DNA of 64,000 nucleotides, taken from JAEUHZ01 sp964552795 (GTDB taxonomy: Bacteria > Planctomycetota > UBA1135 > GCA-002686595). The DNA lies in assembly GCA_964552795.1 (NCBI GenBank), contig CAZKIO010000011.1, positions 1 to 64,000 of the forward strand. Reading direction: 5' to 3'. The position numbers and the translations under genes are program-made. A model generated the notes under the pieces. The model worked only from the letters and a program-made list of their open reading frames with translations, made no database searches and was not told where the DNA came from. Below are positions 16,698 to 28,831 of the stretch, one piece after another. How positions within the stretch are numbered: position 1 is the stretch's first letter; every line of letters starts with the position of its first letter.

Positions 16698-18476
16698 GTG
16701 CTCGCGAACCTCGTGGCCCTGGTGGCGCTGTCGGGCGGCGACCCGGCGGAGGCCGCGCCGGCGCTGGAGCTCGGCGCGCCGGCGCCGCGCTTCACGTTCG
16801 TCGACACGCGCTGGCTGGAGCGCGACCTCGACGACTTCGGTTCCCGCGCGGCGTACGTGATCGTGTTCACGACGCTCGCGTGCCCGGTCGCGAACCGCAC
16901 GATGCCGCGCGTGGCGGAGCTGGAACGGGCCTACCGGGAACGCGGCGTGCAATTCCTGGCCATCGACGTGGGCGCCGGGGATCCCCTGGTCGAGGTCGCC
17001 GCGCGCGCGGTCGAGCAGGGCCTGGAGTTTCCCGTCGCGCGCGACTTCTCGGGCGCCGCGCTGCGCGCGCTGGCGCCCGAGCGCACGCCCGAGGTCGTCG
17101 TGCTCGACCGCGACCGCATCCTGCGCTACCGCGGCCGCTTCGACGCGCGCGAGCGCGTGTCCGGCACGAGCCCGGGCGACGTGCGCGCGGACCTGCGCGA
17201 GGCGCTCGAGGACGTGCTGGCGGGCCGCGAGGTGCGCGTGGCGCGCACCACCGTCGACGGCTGCCGCATCACGCCCGCCGCGCCGGTCGAGCCGGGCGAC
17301 GACCCCCCGGATTGGGCCGAGCACGTCGCGCCGATCGTGCACGCGCGCTGCGGAGCCTGCCACGTGTCCGGCGGCGCGGCGCCGTTCGCGCTGGGCACGC
17401 ACGCCGAGGCGCGCGCGCACGCGGCGATGATGGCCGAGGTCGTCGAGCAGGGCCGCATGCCGCCGTGGTACGCGAGCCGCGGGCACGGCGACTTCGAGAA
17501 CGCGCGCACGCTGACCGACCACGAGCGCGAGACGATCCTGCGCTGGATCGCGGCCGGAACGCCGGCGGGCGATCTCTCGCGCGCGCCCGCGCCTCCCGCG
17601 CCCTTGCCGGCGGATGCGGCGTGGCGCATCGGCGAGCCGGACCTGGTCCTGACCGCGCTGACGGCCGAGGCGATCCCCGCGAGCGGGCGCGTGCCGTACC
17701 GCTACGTCGTCCTCCCGCACGTCTTCCTGCGCGACACCTGGGTGCAGGCGGTCGAGATCCGCCCGGGCAACCCGCGCGTCGTGCACCACGCGAACCTGGG
17801 GTTCTGGAAGTTCGGCAGCGACTGGAAGAGCTCGAACTTCGTCACCGGCCACGTCCCCGGCGGCGACCCGGTCGATCTGGATCCGGGAGTCGCGCTGCAG
17901 ATCCCCGCCGGAGCCGTGCTGGGCCTGCAGATCCACTACGTCCCGACCGGCAGGCCCGAGACGGACCGCATGTCCGTCGGCCTGCGTTTCCCGCGCGAGG
18001 CCGTGCAGCAGCGCCTGCACCATCACCAGATCGCGAACACGCGCTTCGAGATCCCGCCGCTGGCGCCCGCGCATCCGGTGCGCGCGTCGCGGCGCTTCGA
18101 CAAGGATGCCGTGGGCATCGGCATGTTCGTGCACATGCACCTGCGCGGGCGCGACATGCGCTTCGTCGCGCGCTATCCCGACGGCACGGACGAGACGCTG
18201 CTCTTGGTGCCGAACTACAGCTTCGATTGGCAGATGGCCTACCGCTGGCACAAGGGCGCGCGCCAGTTTCCGGCGGGGACGCGCGTGGAGTGCCTGGCGC
18301 ACTTCGACAACTCGCGCTTCAACCCGTTCAATCCGGATCCCGAGCGCGCCGTGAGGTTCGGGCAGGAGACCGAGGACGAGATGATGTACGGGTTCCTGTT
18401 CTACGTGGAACGCGACGAGCGGCTGGGGCTCGAGATCGACGCCTCGAGCGGGCACGTCGCGGCCCGCGCGCGCTGA
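16698..18476 (+). CDS. Redoxin - cytochrome c - copper monooxygenase-like fusion protein
   Basis: A 592-residue multidomain protein. It has a short hydrophobic N-terminus and then an AhpC/TSA-type redoxin domain (about 24-185) with a single peroxidatic-type Cys near 62 (TTLACPVANRTMPRV). One c-type haem site follows, CGACH at 218-222, in a short cytochrome module with the Met-containing MPPWYAS. The C-terminal half resembles ascorbate-dependent type II copper monooxygenases (PHM/DBM), with His-rich copper-ligand candidates VVHHANLGF, QIHYVP, HHHQ and the stretch MHLRGRDMRF. It is probably periplasmic. The reaction is unknown. Confidence 0.8.
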   Translation: MLANLVALVALSGGDPAEAAPALELGAPAPRFTFVDTRWLERDLDDFGSRAAYVIVFTTLACPVANRTMPRVAELERAYRERGVQFLAIDVGAGDPLVEVAARAVEQGLEFPVARDFSGAALRALAPERTPEVVVLDRDRILRYRGRFDARERVSGTSPGDVRADLREALEDVLAGREVRVARTTVDGCRITPAAPVEPGDDPPDWAEHVAPIVHARCGACHVSGGAAPFALGTHAEARAHAAMMAEVVEQGRMPPWYASRGHGDFENARTLTDHERETILRWIAAGTPAGDLSRAPAPPAPLPADAAWRIGEPDLVLTALTAEAIPASGRVPYRYVVLPHVFLRDTWVQAVEIRPGNPRVVHHANLGFWKFGSDWKSSNFVTGHVPGGDPVDLDPGVALQIPAGAVLGLQIHYVPTGRPETDRMSVGLRFPREAVQQRLHHHQIANTRFEIPPLAPAHPVRASRRFDKDAVGIGMFVHMHLRGRDMRFVARYPDGTDETLLLVPNYSFDWQMAYRWHKGARQFPAGTRVECLAHFDNSRFNPFNPDPERAVRFGQETEDEMMYGFLFYVERDERLGLEIDASSGHVAARAR

Positions 18477-18498
18477 TCGCCGCGGTTGCGGTCCGGGC

Positions 18499-20196
18499 TC
18501 AGGCCGACCAGGTGACGAGCAGGCCGTTCGTCAGGTTGAACGTGCTCGGTGTGCAGAACCCCGGATCCGCGTTGCGATACCACGTCTGGTAGGTGCGCAC
18601 GGCGCCGGCGCCGGGGACGAGGCCGCGCACGGAGACGGACGCATCGCCGGCCGCGGGGTACTGCGAGGCGCCCGCGGCGTTGGCCTTCGTCCCCAGGCGG
18701 ATGATGGTCCCGCCCGCGCAGCGCAGCCCGTCGCCGAACACGGCCCCCGCGCCCGCGCTCACCTGATCCGTGCCCTGGAAGTACAGTGCCGACGCGTTCG
18801 GCATGCCGCTGCCCAGCAGGACGAGCGTGTCGTTCGAAACGCTGGCCGCGCCGGCCGCCGCGAGGCGCCCGCCGGCGGGATTGACCGAGTTGGCGCAGCC
18901 GCGCCCGACAGCACCGCTGTTGCCGCAGGGGCACGCCGTCGCGCTGCCGTCGCCGCTGCAGAACACCGCAACACCCGTGAGCGGCGTGCGGTACGCCTTC
19001 ACGTTCGTGCCGATGCCCGCGATCACCAGCGTCCCGTCGCGGCCGATCGCCGGCGCGCCGATGTTGATGTTGGGCACGACCACCGACCAACGCGGCGACA
19101 GGTCCGCGTTGAAGGAGTGGAACGCGCCGTTGTTGAACGCGCCGTTCGAGAAGAACACGCGGCCCAGCGCGTCGACCGCGATGCGCGGCCCGGAGAAGTC
19201 GGCCGGGATCGCCGCGCTGGCGTTCAAGAGCGCGCCCGTGGCAGGGTGCCGGCGGTGGATCACGTTGCCGGGGGCGATGTGGTAGACGCTGCCGTCGGGG
19301 CCGACCGCGAACTCGCTGGACGTGGACCAGCCGGCGGGCACGGACCACTTCTGCACGATCGCCGCGCCGGTGTCCGTGAACGCGTAGAAGAAGTCGACCG
19401 CGGCGTTGTTCTGCGTGCGCGAGAGGTAGATCGTGCCGTCGGGCCCGACCATCGGCGTGTTCTGGATGGTGAAGCCGGGCATCACCGGGCCCTGGTACAG
19501 GAACGCGCCGGTCGCGAGGTCGTACTTCTTGATCGTGTTGCCGCCGCCGACGGCGTCCGCCACGTAGATCGCGTTCCCGCCGATTGCGCCGCCGCAGTTG
19601 CCGCTGACCGATGCCTGCCGGTTCGCCTGCCAGACCTGCGCGCCGGTGGCGTGGTCGAAGCGCCAGATCTTGCGGAAGCTGGCGATCACCGGGTCGCCGT
19701 TGGGCGCGAACACGACGCCGTCGTAGGGACCGCCGTCCTGGTCGACCGTCGAGACCCACAGCGTGGCTCCCGTCGCCGCGTCCAGGCAGTAGAGCCTGGC
19801 GAGGATGCTGGCCCCGTTGCCCGATCGAGAAGCGTACACCCGCCCGCCGCTCACGCCCGCGATCCACGTGGTCCACTCGCCCGCGTTGAACGGGATGTGC
19901 GCGGCCCACAGCTCGGCGCCGGTGTCGAGGTCCTGGCACACGACCGGCGAGGCGTTGGGTTCGCTGGCCTGGAAACCGGTCTGCCGCACGGCGAAAACGC
20001 GCGAGCCTTCGATGACCGGCTGCCACGCGATGATCGACGAGCGGCCCCCGGACCACAGAACGGCCGGTGCGTCCGGCCCGACTTCGGTGGTGAGTCCGTT
20101 CCGGCCGGGATTCCCGCCCGAATTCGACCAATCCGCGGCGGTCGCGGCGGCGGCGAGGAGCGGGACGAGGAACGCGATTCGGAGTCGGCGCAGCAT
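18499..20196 (-). CDS. Secreted PQQ-type beta-propeller protein with Cys-rich C-terminal domain
   Basis: A 565-residue exported protein from ATG 20196 (MLRRLRIAFLVPLLAAAATA). Residues 20-415 form PQQ-like propeller blades (DLDTGAELWAAHIPF, CLDAATGATLWVST, FDHATGAQVWQA). The last 150 residues are the same Cys-rich domain that ends the gene at 22-1109: CSGDGSATACPC, GCANSVNPAGG, ALYFQGTDQ, FGDGLRCAGGT, FCTPSTFNLTNG. The propeller has no visible dehydrogenase catalytic residues, so a binding or structural role is more likely than an enzyme. The in-frame extension to 22161 lies antisense to the SLC13 gene and is not coding. Confidence 0.85.
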   Translation of the reverse strand: MLRRLRIAFLVPLLAAAATAADWSNSGGNPGRNGLTTEVGPDAPAVLWSGGRSSIIAWQPVIEGSRVFAVRQTGFQASEPNASPVVCQDLDTGAELWAAHIPFNAGEWTTWIAGVSGGRVYASRSGNGASILARLYCLDAATGATLWVSTVDQDGGPYDGVVFAPNGDPVIASFRKIWRFDHATGAQVWQANRQASVSGNCGGAIGGNAIYVADAVGGGNTIKKYDLATGAFLYQGPVMPGFTIQNTPMVGPDGTIYLSRTQNNAAVDFFYAFTDTGAAIVQKWSVPAGWSTSSEFAVGPDGSVYHIAPGNVIHRRHPATGALLNASAAIPADFSGPRIAVDALGRVFFSNGAFNNGAFHSFNADLSPRWSVVVPNINIGAPAIGRDGTLVIAGIGTNVKAYRTPLTGVAVFCSGDGSATACPCGNSGAVGRGCANSVNPAGGRLAAAGAASVSNDTLVLLGSGMPNASALYFQGTDQVSAGAGAVFGDGLRCAGGTIIRLGTKANAAGASQYPAAGDASVSVRGLVPGAGAVRTYQTWYRNADPGFCTPSTFNLTNGLLVTWSA

Positions 20197-20228
20197 CACG
20201 GTGGGGCCTCTCGAGGGTGGACCTCGCG

Positions 20229-20234
20229 ATTCTA
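20229..20234 (-). promoter_or_regulatory. -10 element (TAGAAT) of the propeller gene
   Basis: TAGAAT on the reverse strand, 32 nt before ATG 20196, in the divergent promoter region shared with the SLC13 gene. Confidence 0.45.
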
Positions 20235-20295
20235 CTCGGAGCCCGCGCCGATCGGGATCCGGATGCGGCCGCGACGACAATCGCGGGCCGGCCGC

Positions 20296-20301
20296 TAAGG
20301 T
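20296..20301 (+). promoter_or_regulatory. -10-like element (TAAGGT) of a leaderless gene
   Basis: TAAGGT ends 6 nt before ATG 20308. No Shine-Dalgarno sequence is present. Confidence 0.45.
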
Positions 20302-20307
20302 GGCGCC

Positions 20308-22134
20308 ATGGTCGACCCCCTGAGCGTCGCCCTCGTCCTGGTCATCCTGGCGGGCGCCATCTACCTCTTCGTCACCGAGCGGTTCCCGCTCGACCTCGTG
20401 TCGATGATGGTGCTCGGCGCGCTGCTCCTGGTCGGGCTGCTGGGCACGTCGACGGGCGTGCTCGATCCGGAACACTGGATCACGCCGCGGGAGGGCGTCT
20501 CGGGCTTCAGCAACCCGGCCGTGATCACCGTGGCGGCCATGTTCGTGCTCAGCGCGGGGCTCGAGAAGACCGGCGTCGTGCGATCCATGGGCCGCGCCCT
20601 GATCCTGGTCGGCGACCGCCGGCCGCTGCTGCTCGTGACGCTGATGCTGATCGCCGCCGCGGCGTCGAGCTTCATCAACAACACCGCGACGGTCGCAATC
20701 TTGCTGCCCGTCGTGCTGACGCTGGCCGCCCGGCGCAACATCTCGCCCTCGCTGCTCCTGATCCCGCTGTCGTTCGCGTCGCAATTCGGCGGCACGTGCA
20801 CGGTCATCGGCACGTCCACCAACCTGCTGGTCAGCTCGATCTCCGCCGGAGCGGGCACGCGCGAGGAGGGCCTGGGCGCGTTCACGATGTTCGAGATGGG
20901 CCAGATGGGCCTGATCCTCACGGCGGCGGGCACCCTGTACCTGCTGATCGTCGGCAGGTTCCTGCTCCCGGCCCGGCGCGGTGCGGACTTCACCGAGGCC
21001 TACCAGCTCGGCGAGTACCTGACCGAGCTGCGGGTCAAGGAGGGTTCGCGCCTCGTGGGCGAGACGCTGTCCGAGAGCGTGTTCGTCGAGCGCCACGGCG
21101 CGCGCCTGCTGGAGGTCCTGCGCGGCGGCCAGTTCTACCAGCCCACGCACGTGGCGGTGCGCGTCGACGACGTGTTGCTGGTGCGCGGCAAGGTGCAGGA
21201 CCTGATGGACCTCAAGACCAAGTACGGCCTCGAGATCCAGCAGGAGTCGGAGCTGCGCGACGGCACCGCCAGCGGCGACCACCTGACGCTGGCCGAGGCC
21301 GTCGTCGCGCCGCACGCGGCCGTCGTCGGGCACTCGCTGGCCGAGCTCGACCTGCGCACGCGCTACCACACGGTCGTCCTGGCCATCCAGCGCCGCGGGC
21401 ACACCGTCCAGGAGAAGATGGGCGCGCTGCGGCTGCGCTTCGGCGACGCGCTGCTCGTCATGGGCCGGCCCGACGACATCGCGTTGTTGCGGTCGGACCC
21501 CAGCTTCATCGTGCTCAAGGACGTGCACGAGCCCACGCTGCGCCGGCACAAGATGCCGCTGGCCGTGGGCATCCTGGCCGGCGTCGTGGGCCTCGCTGCA
21601 CTGGAGATCATGCCCATCGTCGTGTCGGCGATCCTGGGCTGCATCGCGCTCGTGGCGACGCGCTGCCTGCGCATGGAGGAGGCCTACCAGGCGATCGACT
21701 GGAAGGTCGTCTTCCTGCTGGCGGGCGTGTTGCCGCTGGGCCTCACGCTGGAGAAGTCCGGCGCCGCAGAGCTGCTGGCGGTCCAGACCGTGGCGCTGGC
21801 CGGCAGCCTGGGGCCGCTGGCGATGCTGGCGGTGATCTACCTCCTGACCGCGATCCTCACCGAGTTCATCAGCAACAACGCGGCGGCGGTGCTGATCGCG
21901 CCGCTCGCCATCTCGCTGGCGCAGCAGCTCGACGCCAGCCCGCGGCCGTTCCTGATGGCCGTGGCGTTCGCGGCCTCGACCGCGTTCGCCACCCCGGTCG
22001 GCTACCAGACCAACGCGATGATCTACAACCCCGGCGGCTACCGCTTTACCGACTTCGCGCGCGTGGGCTTGCCGCTGATCGCCCTGTTCTGGGGTCTGTC
22101 GATCTACTTCATCCCGCGCATCTGGCCCTTCTGA
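20308..22134 (+). CDS. SLC13/DASS-type anion permease with two RCK_C (TrkA-C) domains
   Basis: A 608-residue inner-membrane transporter of the divalent anion:sodium symporter group. Both signature Asn-containing hairpins are visible, FINNTATVAILLP and FISNNAAAVLIAPLA, followed by ATPVGYQTNAMIYNPGGY near the end. A cytoplasmic insertion at about 230-405 holds two RCK_C domains (VKEGSRLVGETL..., and VVGHSLAELDLRTRY...), as in several predicted sulfate, citrate or dicarboxylate permeases. The substrate is not determined by sequence. The malate synthase and isocitrate lyase genes just downstream fit a C4-dicarboxylate or similar acid, but that is inference. Confidence 0.9.
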   Translation: MVDPLSVALVLVILAGAIYLFVTERFPLDLVSMMVLGALLLVGLLGTSTGVLDPEHWITPREGVSGFSNPAVITVAAMFVLSAGLEKTGVVRSMGRALILVGDRRPLLLVTLMLIAAAASSFINNTATVAILLPVVLTLAARRNISPSLLLIPLSFASQFGGTCTVIGTSTNLLVSSISAGAGTREEGLGAFTMFEMGQMGLILTAAGTLYLLIVGRFLLPARRGADFTEAYQLGEYLTELRVKEGSRLVGETLSESVFVERHGARLLEVLRGGQFYQPTHVAVRVDDVLLVRGKVQDLMDLKTKYGLEIQQESELRDGTASGDHLTLAEAVVAPHAAVVGHSLAELDLRTRYHTVVLAIQRRGHTVQEKMGALRLRFGDALLVMGRPDDIALLRSDPSFIVLKDVHEPTLRRHKMPLAVGILAGVVGLAALEIMPIVVSAILGCIALVATRCLRMEEAYQAIDWKVVFLLAGVLPLGLTLEKSGAAELLAVQTVALAGSLGPLAMLAVIYLLTAILTEFISNNAAAVLIAPLAISLAQQLDASPRPFLMAVAFAASTAFATPVGYQTNAMIYNPGGYRFTDFARVGLPLIALFWGLSIYFIPRIWPF

Positions 22135-22266
22135 CGGCCCGCGGGGGGCGGGGCCGCGCATTTCTTTCCATCCGGCGCGGTCGCCTTCGCGCGGACAAGT
22201 CGCGAAGCCTTACGTGGGCGCAGCGCGGCGGCCGAAGAGAGCGGTTCCCCCCCCCGGAGCGCGACG

Positions 22267-23886
<1,620 letters not shown>

Positions 23887-23908
23887 ACCAACTCACGAGA
23901 ACGCAGCG

Positions 23909-25213
<1,305 letters not shown>

Positions 25214-25395
25214 AGCGGCGGACCGGCCGCGGGGCGCGCGCCCGGGCCGCATGCGCACGGACCTGCCGGCGATCGGCCCCGCGGGCCCGGGATCCTGCGG
25301 AAGCGGGGTCGCGGGACGCGGAATCCGCGCGGGTTCTTCGCTCCGCGCCCCCCGGCGCCGACAATACGGGGGGTCTCCCCACCCAGCGATCGCGC

Positions 25396-27450
25396 ATGAG
25401 CTTCTACAACCTGCACCGGCACGACTTCGTCCGCGCCGCGGCGGCCATTCCGGAGGTGCACCTCGCCGATCCGGCGGCGAACGCGGCGGCGACGGTTGCG
25501 CTGGCGCGTGATGCCGCCGCGCGCGGGGTCACCGTGTGCGTGTTCCCCGAGCTGGGGCTGACCGGCTGGTCGTGCGACGACCTCTTCCACCAGGAGGCGC
25601 TGCAATCCGCCGCGCGCGATGCCCTGGCGCGCGTGCTGGGCGACACGGCCCGGCTGCCGATCGTGCTCGTCGTCGGTTTGCCGCTCCTGGTCGACGGACA
25701 GCTCTACAACGTCGCCGCCGTGACGTACCGCGGCCGGCTGCTGGGCGTCGTGCCCAAGACGTACCTGCCGAACCACCGCGAGTTCTACGAGCTGCGCCAG
25801 TTCGTGCCGGCGAGCCACGCGCGCGTCGATGCGATCGAGCTGTGCGGGCAGGCCGGCGTGCCGTTCGGCACGGGCCTCGTGTTCGAGTTCCCCGACCAGC
25901 CGCTGCTGCGCCTGGGCGTCGAGATCTGCGAGGACCTGTGGGGGCCGCTGCCGCCGTCCACGCTGGCCGCGCTCGCGGGCGCGACGCTGCTGGTGAACCT
26001 CTCGGCGTCCAACGTCACCGTGGGCAAGGCGGACTACCGCCGCCAGCTCGTCGCCGGCCAGTCGGCGCGCTGCCTCGCGGCCTACGTGTACTGCGGCGCG
26101 GGCTTCGGCGAGTCGACGACGGACCTCGCCTGGGACGGCCACGCGCTGATCGCCGAGAACGGCCAGATCCTGGCGGAGAGCGAGCGCTTCAGGATCGGCG
26201 CGCAGCTCGTCGCCGCCGACATCGACCTGGGACGCCTGTCGGCCGACCGGCTGCGCACCACCAGCTTCGGCGCGACGGTCGAACGGCACCGGCCGGACGT
26301 CGACGCCTACCGCCGGATCCGGGTGGACCATGCGTTCCCGCGCGACGCGGTGATGCAGCTCGAGCGCGTGTACGAGCGCTTCCCGTTCGTGCCCAGCGAT
26401 CCGGCCACCCGCGCGGCGCGCTGTCGCGAGGTGTACAGCATCCAGGTCCAGGCGCTGGCGCAGCGGCTGCGCGCGATGCGCTCGGAGAAGGCCGTGATCG
26501 GCGTCTCCGGCGGGCTCGACTCGACGCAGGCCCTGATCGTCGCCTGCCGTGCGATGGACGCCCTGTCGCTGCCGCGCGCGAACGTGATCGCCGTGACGAT
26601 GCCCGGATTCGCGACCAGCGAGCGCACGCTGAGCCAGGCGCACCGGCTGATGGCGGCCTTCGGCACGAGCGCGCAGACGATCGACATCCGGCCGAGCTGC
26701 CTGCAGATGCTGCGCGACGTGGGGCACCCGTTCGCGCGCGGCGAGGAGCTGTTCGACACGACCTTCGAGAACGTGCAGGCCGGCGAACGCACCAGCCACC
26801 TGTTCCGGCTGGCGAACCTGCACCGCGCGCCGGTCGTGGGCACCAGCGACCTGTCGGAGGTCGCGCTGGGCTGGTGCACGTACGGCGTGGGCGACCACAT
26901 GGCGCACTACCACGTCAACTCCAGCGTGCCCAAGTCGCTGATCCGCCACCTCATCCGGTTCGAGGCCGACAGCGGCGATCTGGGCGACGACGCCACCCGG
27001 GCGCTGCTCGACGTGCTGGCGACCGAGATCAGCCCCGAGCTCGTGCCCGGCTCGCGCGACGGCCAGCCCGAACAGCGCAGCGAGGACGTCGTCGGCCCCT
27101 ACGAGCTGCAGGACTTCCACCTCTACTACGTGCTGCGCTTCGGCTATCGGCCCAGCAAGGTCGCGTTCCTGGCGTGGAGTGCCTGGCACGCCCGCGAGCG
27201 CGGAACATGGCCCGACGTTCCCGAGCGCGAGCGCCGCGTCTATCGCATGAAGGATGTGAAGCGCTGGCTGCGCGAGTTCACGCAGCGCTTCTTCGCCACG
27301 TCGCAGTTCAAGCGCAGCGCGATGCCCAACGGTCCCAAGGTCGGCTCGGGCGGCTCGCTGTCGCCGCGCGGAGACTGGCGCGCCCCGAGCGATTGCGACG
27401 CGACGACCTGGCTCGCGGAGCTCGACACGGTTCCCGACCGCGAGCCCTAG
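25396..27450 (+). CDS. nadE: Glutamine-dependent NAD+ synthetase
   Basis: The final step of NAD synthesis, amidating deamido-NAD with ammonia from glutamine. It is 684 residues in two domains. The N-terminal nitrilase-type glutaminase has Glu (VFPELGLTGWS), Lys (VVPKTYLPN) and Cys (GVEICEDLWGP). The C-terminal synthetase has the PP-loop GVSGGLDSTQALIV. Further family stretches are GTSDLSEVALGWCTYG and KRSAMPNGPKVGSGG. A -10-like GACAAT about 30 nt upstream may drive it. Confidence 0.97.
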   Translation: MSFYNLHRHDFVRAAAAIPEVHLADPAANAAATVALARDAAARGVTVCVFPELGLTGWSCDDLFHQEALQSAARDALARVLGDTARLPIVLVVGLPLLVDGQLYNVAAVTYRGRLLGVVPKTYLPNHREFYELRQFVPASHARVDAIELCGQAGVPFGTGLVFEFPDQPLLRLGVEICEDLWGPLPPSTLAALAGATLLVNLSASNVTVGKADYRRQLVAGQSARCLAAYVYCGAGFGESTTDLAWDGHALIAENGQILAESERFRIGAQLVAADIDLGRLSADRLRTTSFGATVERHRPDVDAYRRIRVDHAFPRDAVMQLERVYERFPFVPSDPATRAARCREVYSIQVQALAQRLRAMRSEKAVIGVSGGLDSTQALIVACRAMDALSLPRANVIAVTMPGFATSERTLSQAHRLMAAFGTSAQTIDIRPSCLQMLRDVGHPFARGEELFDTTFENVQAGERTSHLFRLANLHRAPVVGTSDLSEVALGWCTYGVGDHMAHYHVNSSVPKSLIRHLIRFEADSGDLGDDATRALLDVLATEISPELVPGSRDGQPEQRSEDVVGPYELQDFHLYYVLRFGYRPSKVAFLAWSAWHARERGTWPDVPERERRVYRMKDVKRWLREFTQRFFATSQFKRSAMPNGPKVGSGGSLSPRGDWRAPSDCDATTWLAELDTVPDREP

Positions 27451-27505
27451 GCGAAGGCACGCGGCGCTGCGCGCGACGCGCGCGGGATGGCAGGATGCGC
27501 GCGCG

Positions 27506-28831
27506 ATGACGGTCCCCGACGCTGCTGGCGTGCCGTTCCGCGCCGCGCTGCGCTGCTGGCTGTTCGTCGGCTTGAACAGCTTCGGCGGCCCGGCCGGCCA
27601 GATCGCGGTGCTGCACCGCGAGGTCGTCGAACGGCGGCGCTGGATCACGAACGATCGGTTCCTGCACGCGCTGGACCTGTGCATGCTGCTGCCGGGACCG
27701 GAAGCGCAGCAGCTCAGCGTCTACGTCGGCTGGATCCTGCACGGCGTCCGCGGCGGGCTGGCGGCGGGGCTGCTGTTCGTGCTGCCCGGCGCGCTGGCGA
27801 TGTTGGCCCTCTCGATCCTGTACGTCCAGGCGCGCGGCCTGGGCTGGTTCGAGGCGCTGTTCCTCGGCGTGAAGGCGGCGGTCCTGATCGTGATCGCCGA
27901 GGCCGTGTGGCGGATCGGTCGCCGCGCGCTGCGTTCGCGCGCGGCCTGGATCCTGGCGGCCGCGGCGTTCGGCGCGCTCTTCTTCTTCCGGGCGCCGTTC
28001 CCGGCCGTGATCGTGGGCGCGATCGCGCTCGGTCTCGCGGCCGAGCGGCTCGTGCCGGGATGCCTGAGCGGGCGGCGGAGCTCGGAGCCCTCCGTGCCGT
28101 CCATGCGGCCTTCGCTGGCGCGCTCGGCGCGCACTCTCGCGCTGGGTCTCGTCCTCTGGCTCGCGCCGCTGTGGCTGCTCGCGCAACGCGAGGCGTCCGA
28201 CGTCCTGGGCGCGATGGGCGCGTTCTTCGCCCAGGCGGCCGTGCTCACCTTCGGCGGCGCGTACGCGGCGCTGGCCTACACCGCCGAGCAGGCGGTCCAC
28301 GCGCACGCCTGGCTGTCGGCGGCCGAGATGGCCGACGGGCTGGGCCTGGCGGAATCGACGCCGGGGCCGCTGATCCTCGTCCTGCAGTTCGTGGGCTTCG
28401 TCGGCGCGCACAACCATCCCGGAGACCTGGGGCCGCTGCTGGCGGGCACGCTGGGATCGCTGACCATGCTGTGGGCGACGTTCGTGCCGTGCTTCCTGTG
28501 GATCTTCCTGCTCGCACCCTGGATGGAGCGCGTGCGGGGAAGCCGCGTGCTGTCGGGCGCGCTTGCCGCCGTGACCGCCGCGGTCGTGGGCGTGGTCCTC
28601 GATCTCGCCGCATGGTTCGCGTTGCACCTCCTGTTCAGCGAGCGCGCGGCGTTGCACCTGGGACCCGCGACGATCCCGGCGCCCGAATGGAGTTCGCTGC
28701 GCGCACCCGTCGCGGGCCTCGCGGCGCTGGCGGCCGGCCTCCTGGTGTGGCGCAGGTGGAACCTGCTCGCGGTCCTCGCCATCACCGCGGCCGCGGGTCT
28801 CGCGCTGCGCTGGCTGGGCGTCGTCCTCTAG
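27506..28831 (+). CDS. chrA: Chromate transporter, ChrA family
   Basis: A 441-residue membrane protein made of two homologous CHR halves. The first begins FVGLNSFGGPAGQIAVLHRE and contains LCMLLPGPEAQQLSVYVGW. The second begins AVLTFGGAYAALAYTAEQAV and contains AESTPGPLILVLQFVGFVGA. Bidomain ChrA proteins export chromate, sometimes with sulfate as the physiological partner. A CAGGAT element ends 9 nt before ATG 27506. The stop codon overlaps the stop of the convergent gene by 4 bp. Confidence 0.93.
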   Translation: MTVPDAAGVPFRAALRCWLFVGLNSFGGPAGQIAVLHREVVERRRWITNDRFLHALDLCMLLPGPEAQQLSVYVGWILHGVRGGLAAGLLFVLPGALAMLALSILYVQARGLGWFEALFLGVKAAVLIVIAEAVWRIGRRALRSRAAWILAAAAFGALFFFRAPFPAVIVGAIALGLAAERLVPGCLSGRRSSEPSVPSMRPSLARSARTLALGLVLWLAPLWLLAQREASDVLGAMGAFFAQAAVLTFGGAYAALAYTAEQAVHAHAWLSAAEMADGLGLAESTPGPLILVLQFVGFVGAHNHPGDLGPLLAGTLGSLTMLWATFVPCFLWIFLLAPWMERVRGSRVLSGALAAVTAAVVGVVLDLAAWFALHLLFSERAALHLGPATIPAPEWSSLRAPVAGLAALAAGLLVWRRWNLLAVLAITAAAGLALRWLGVVL

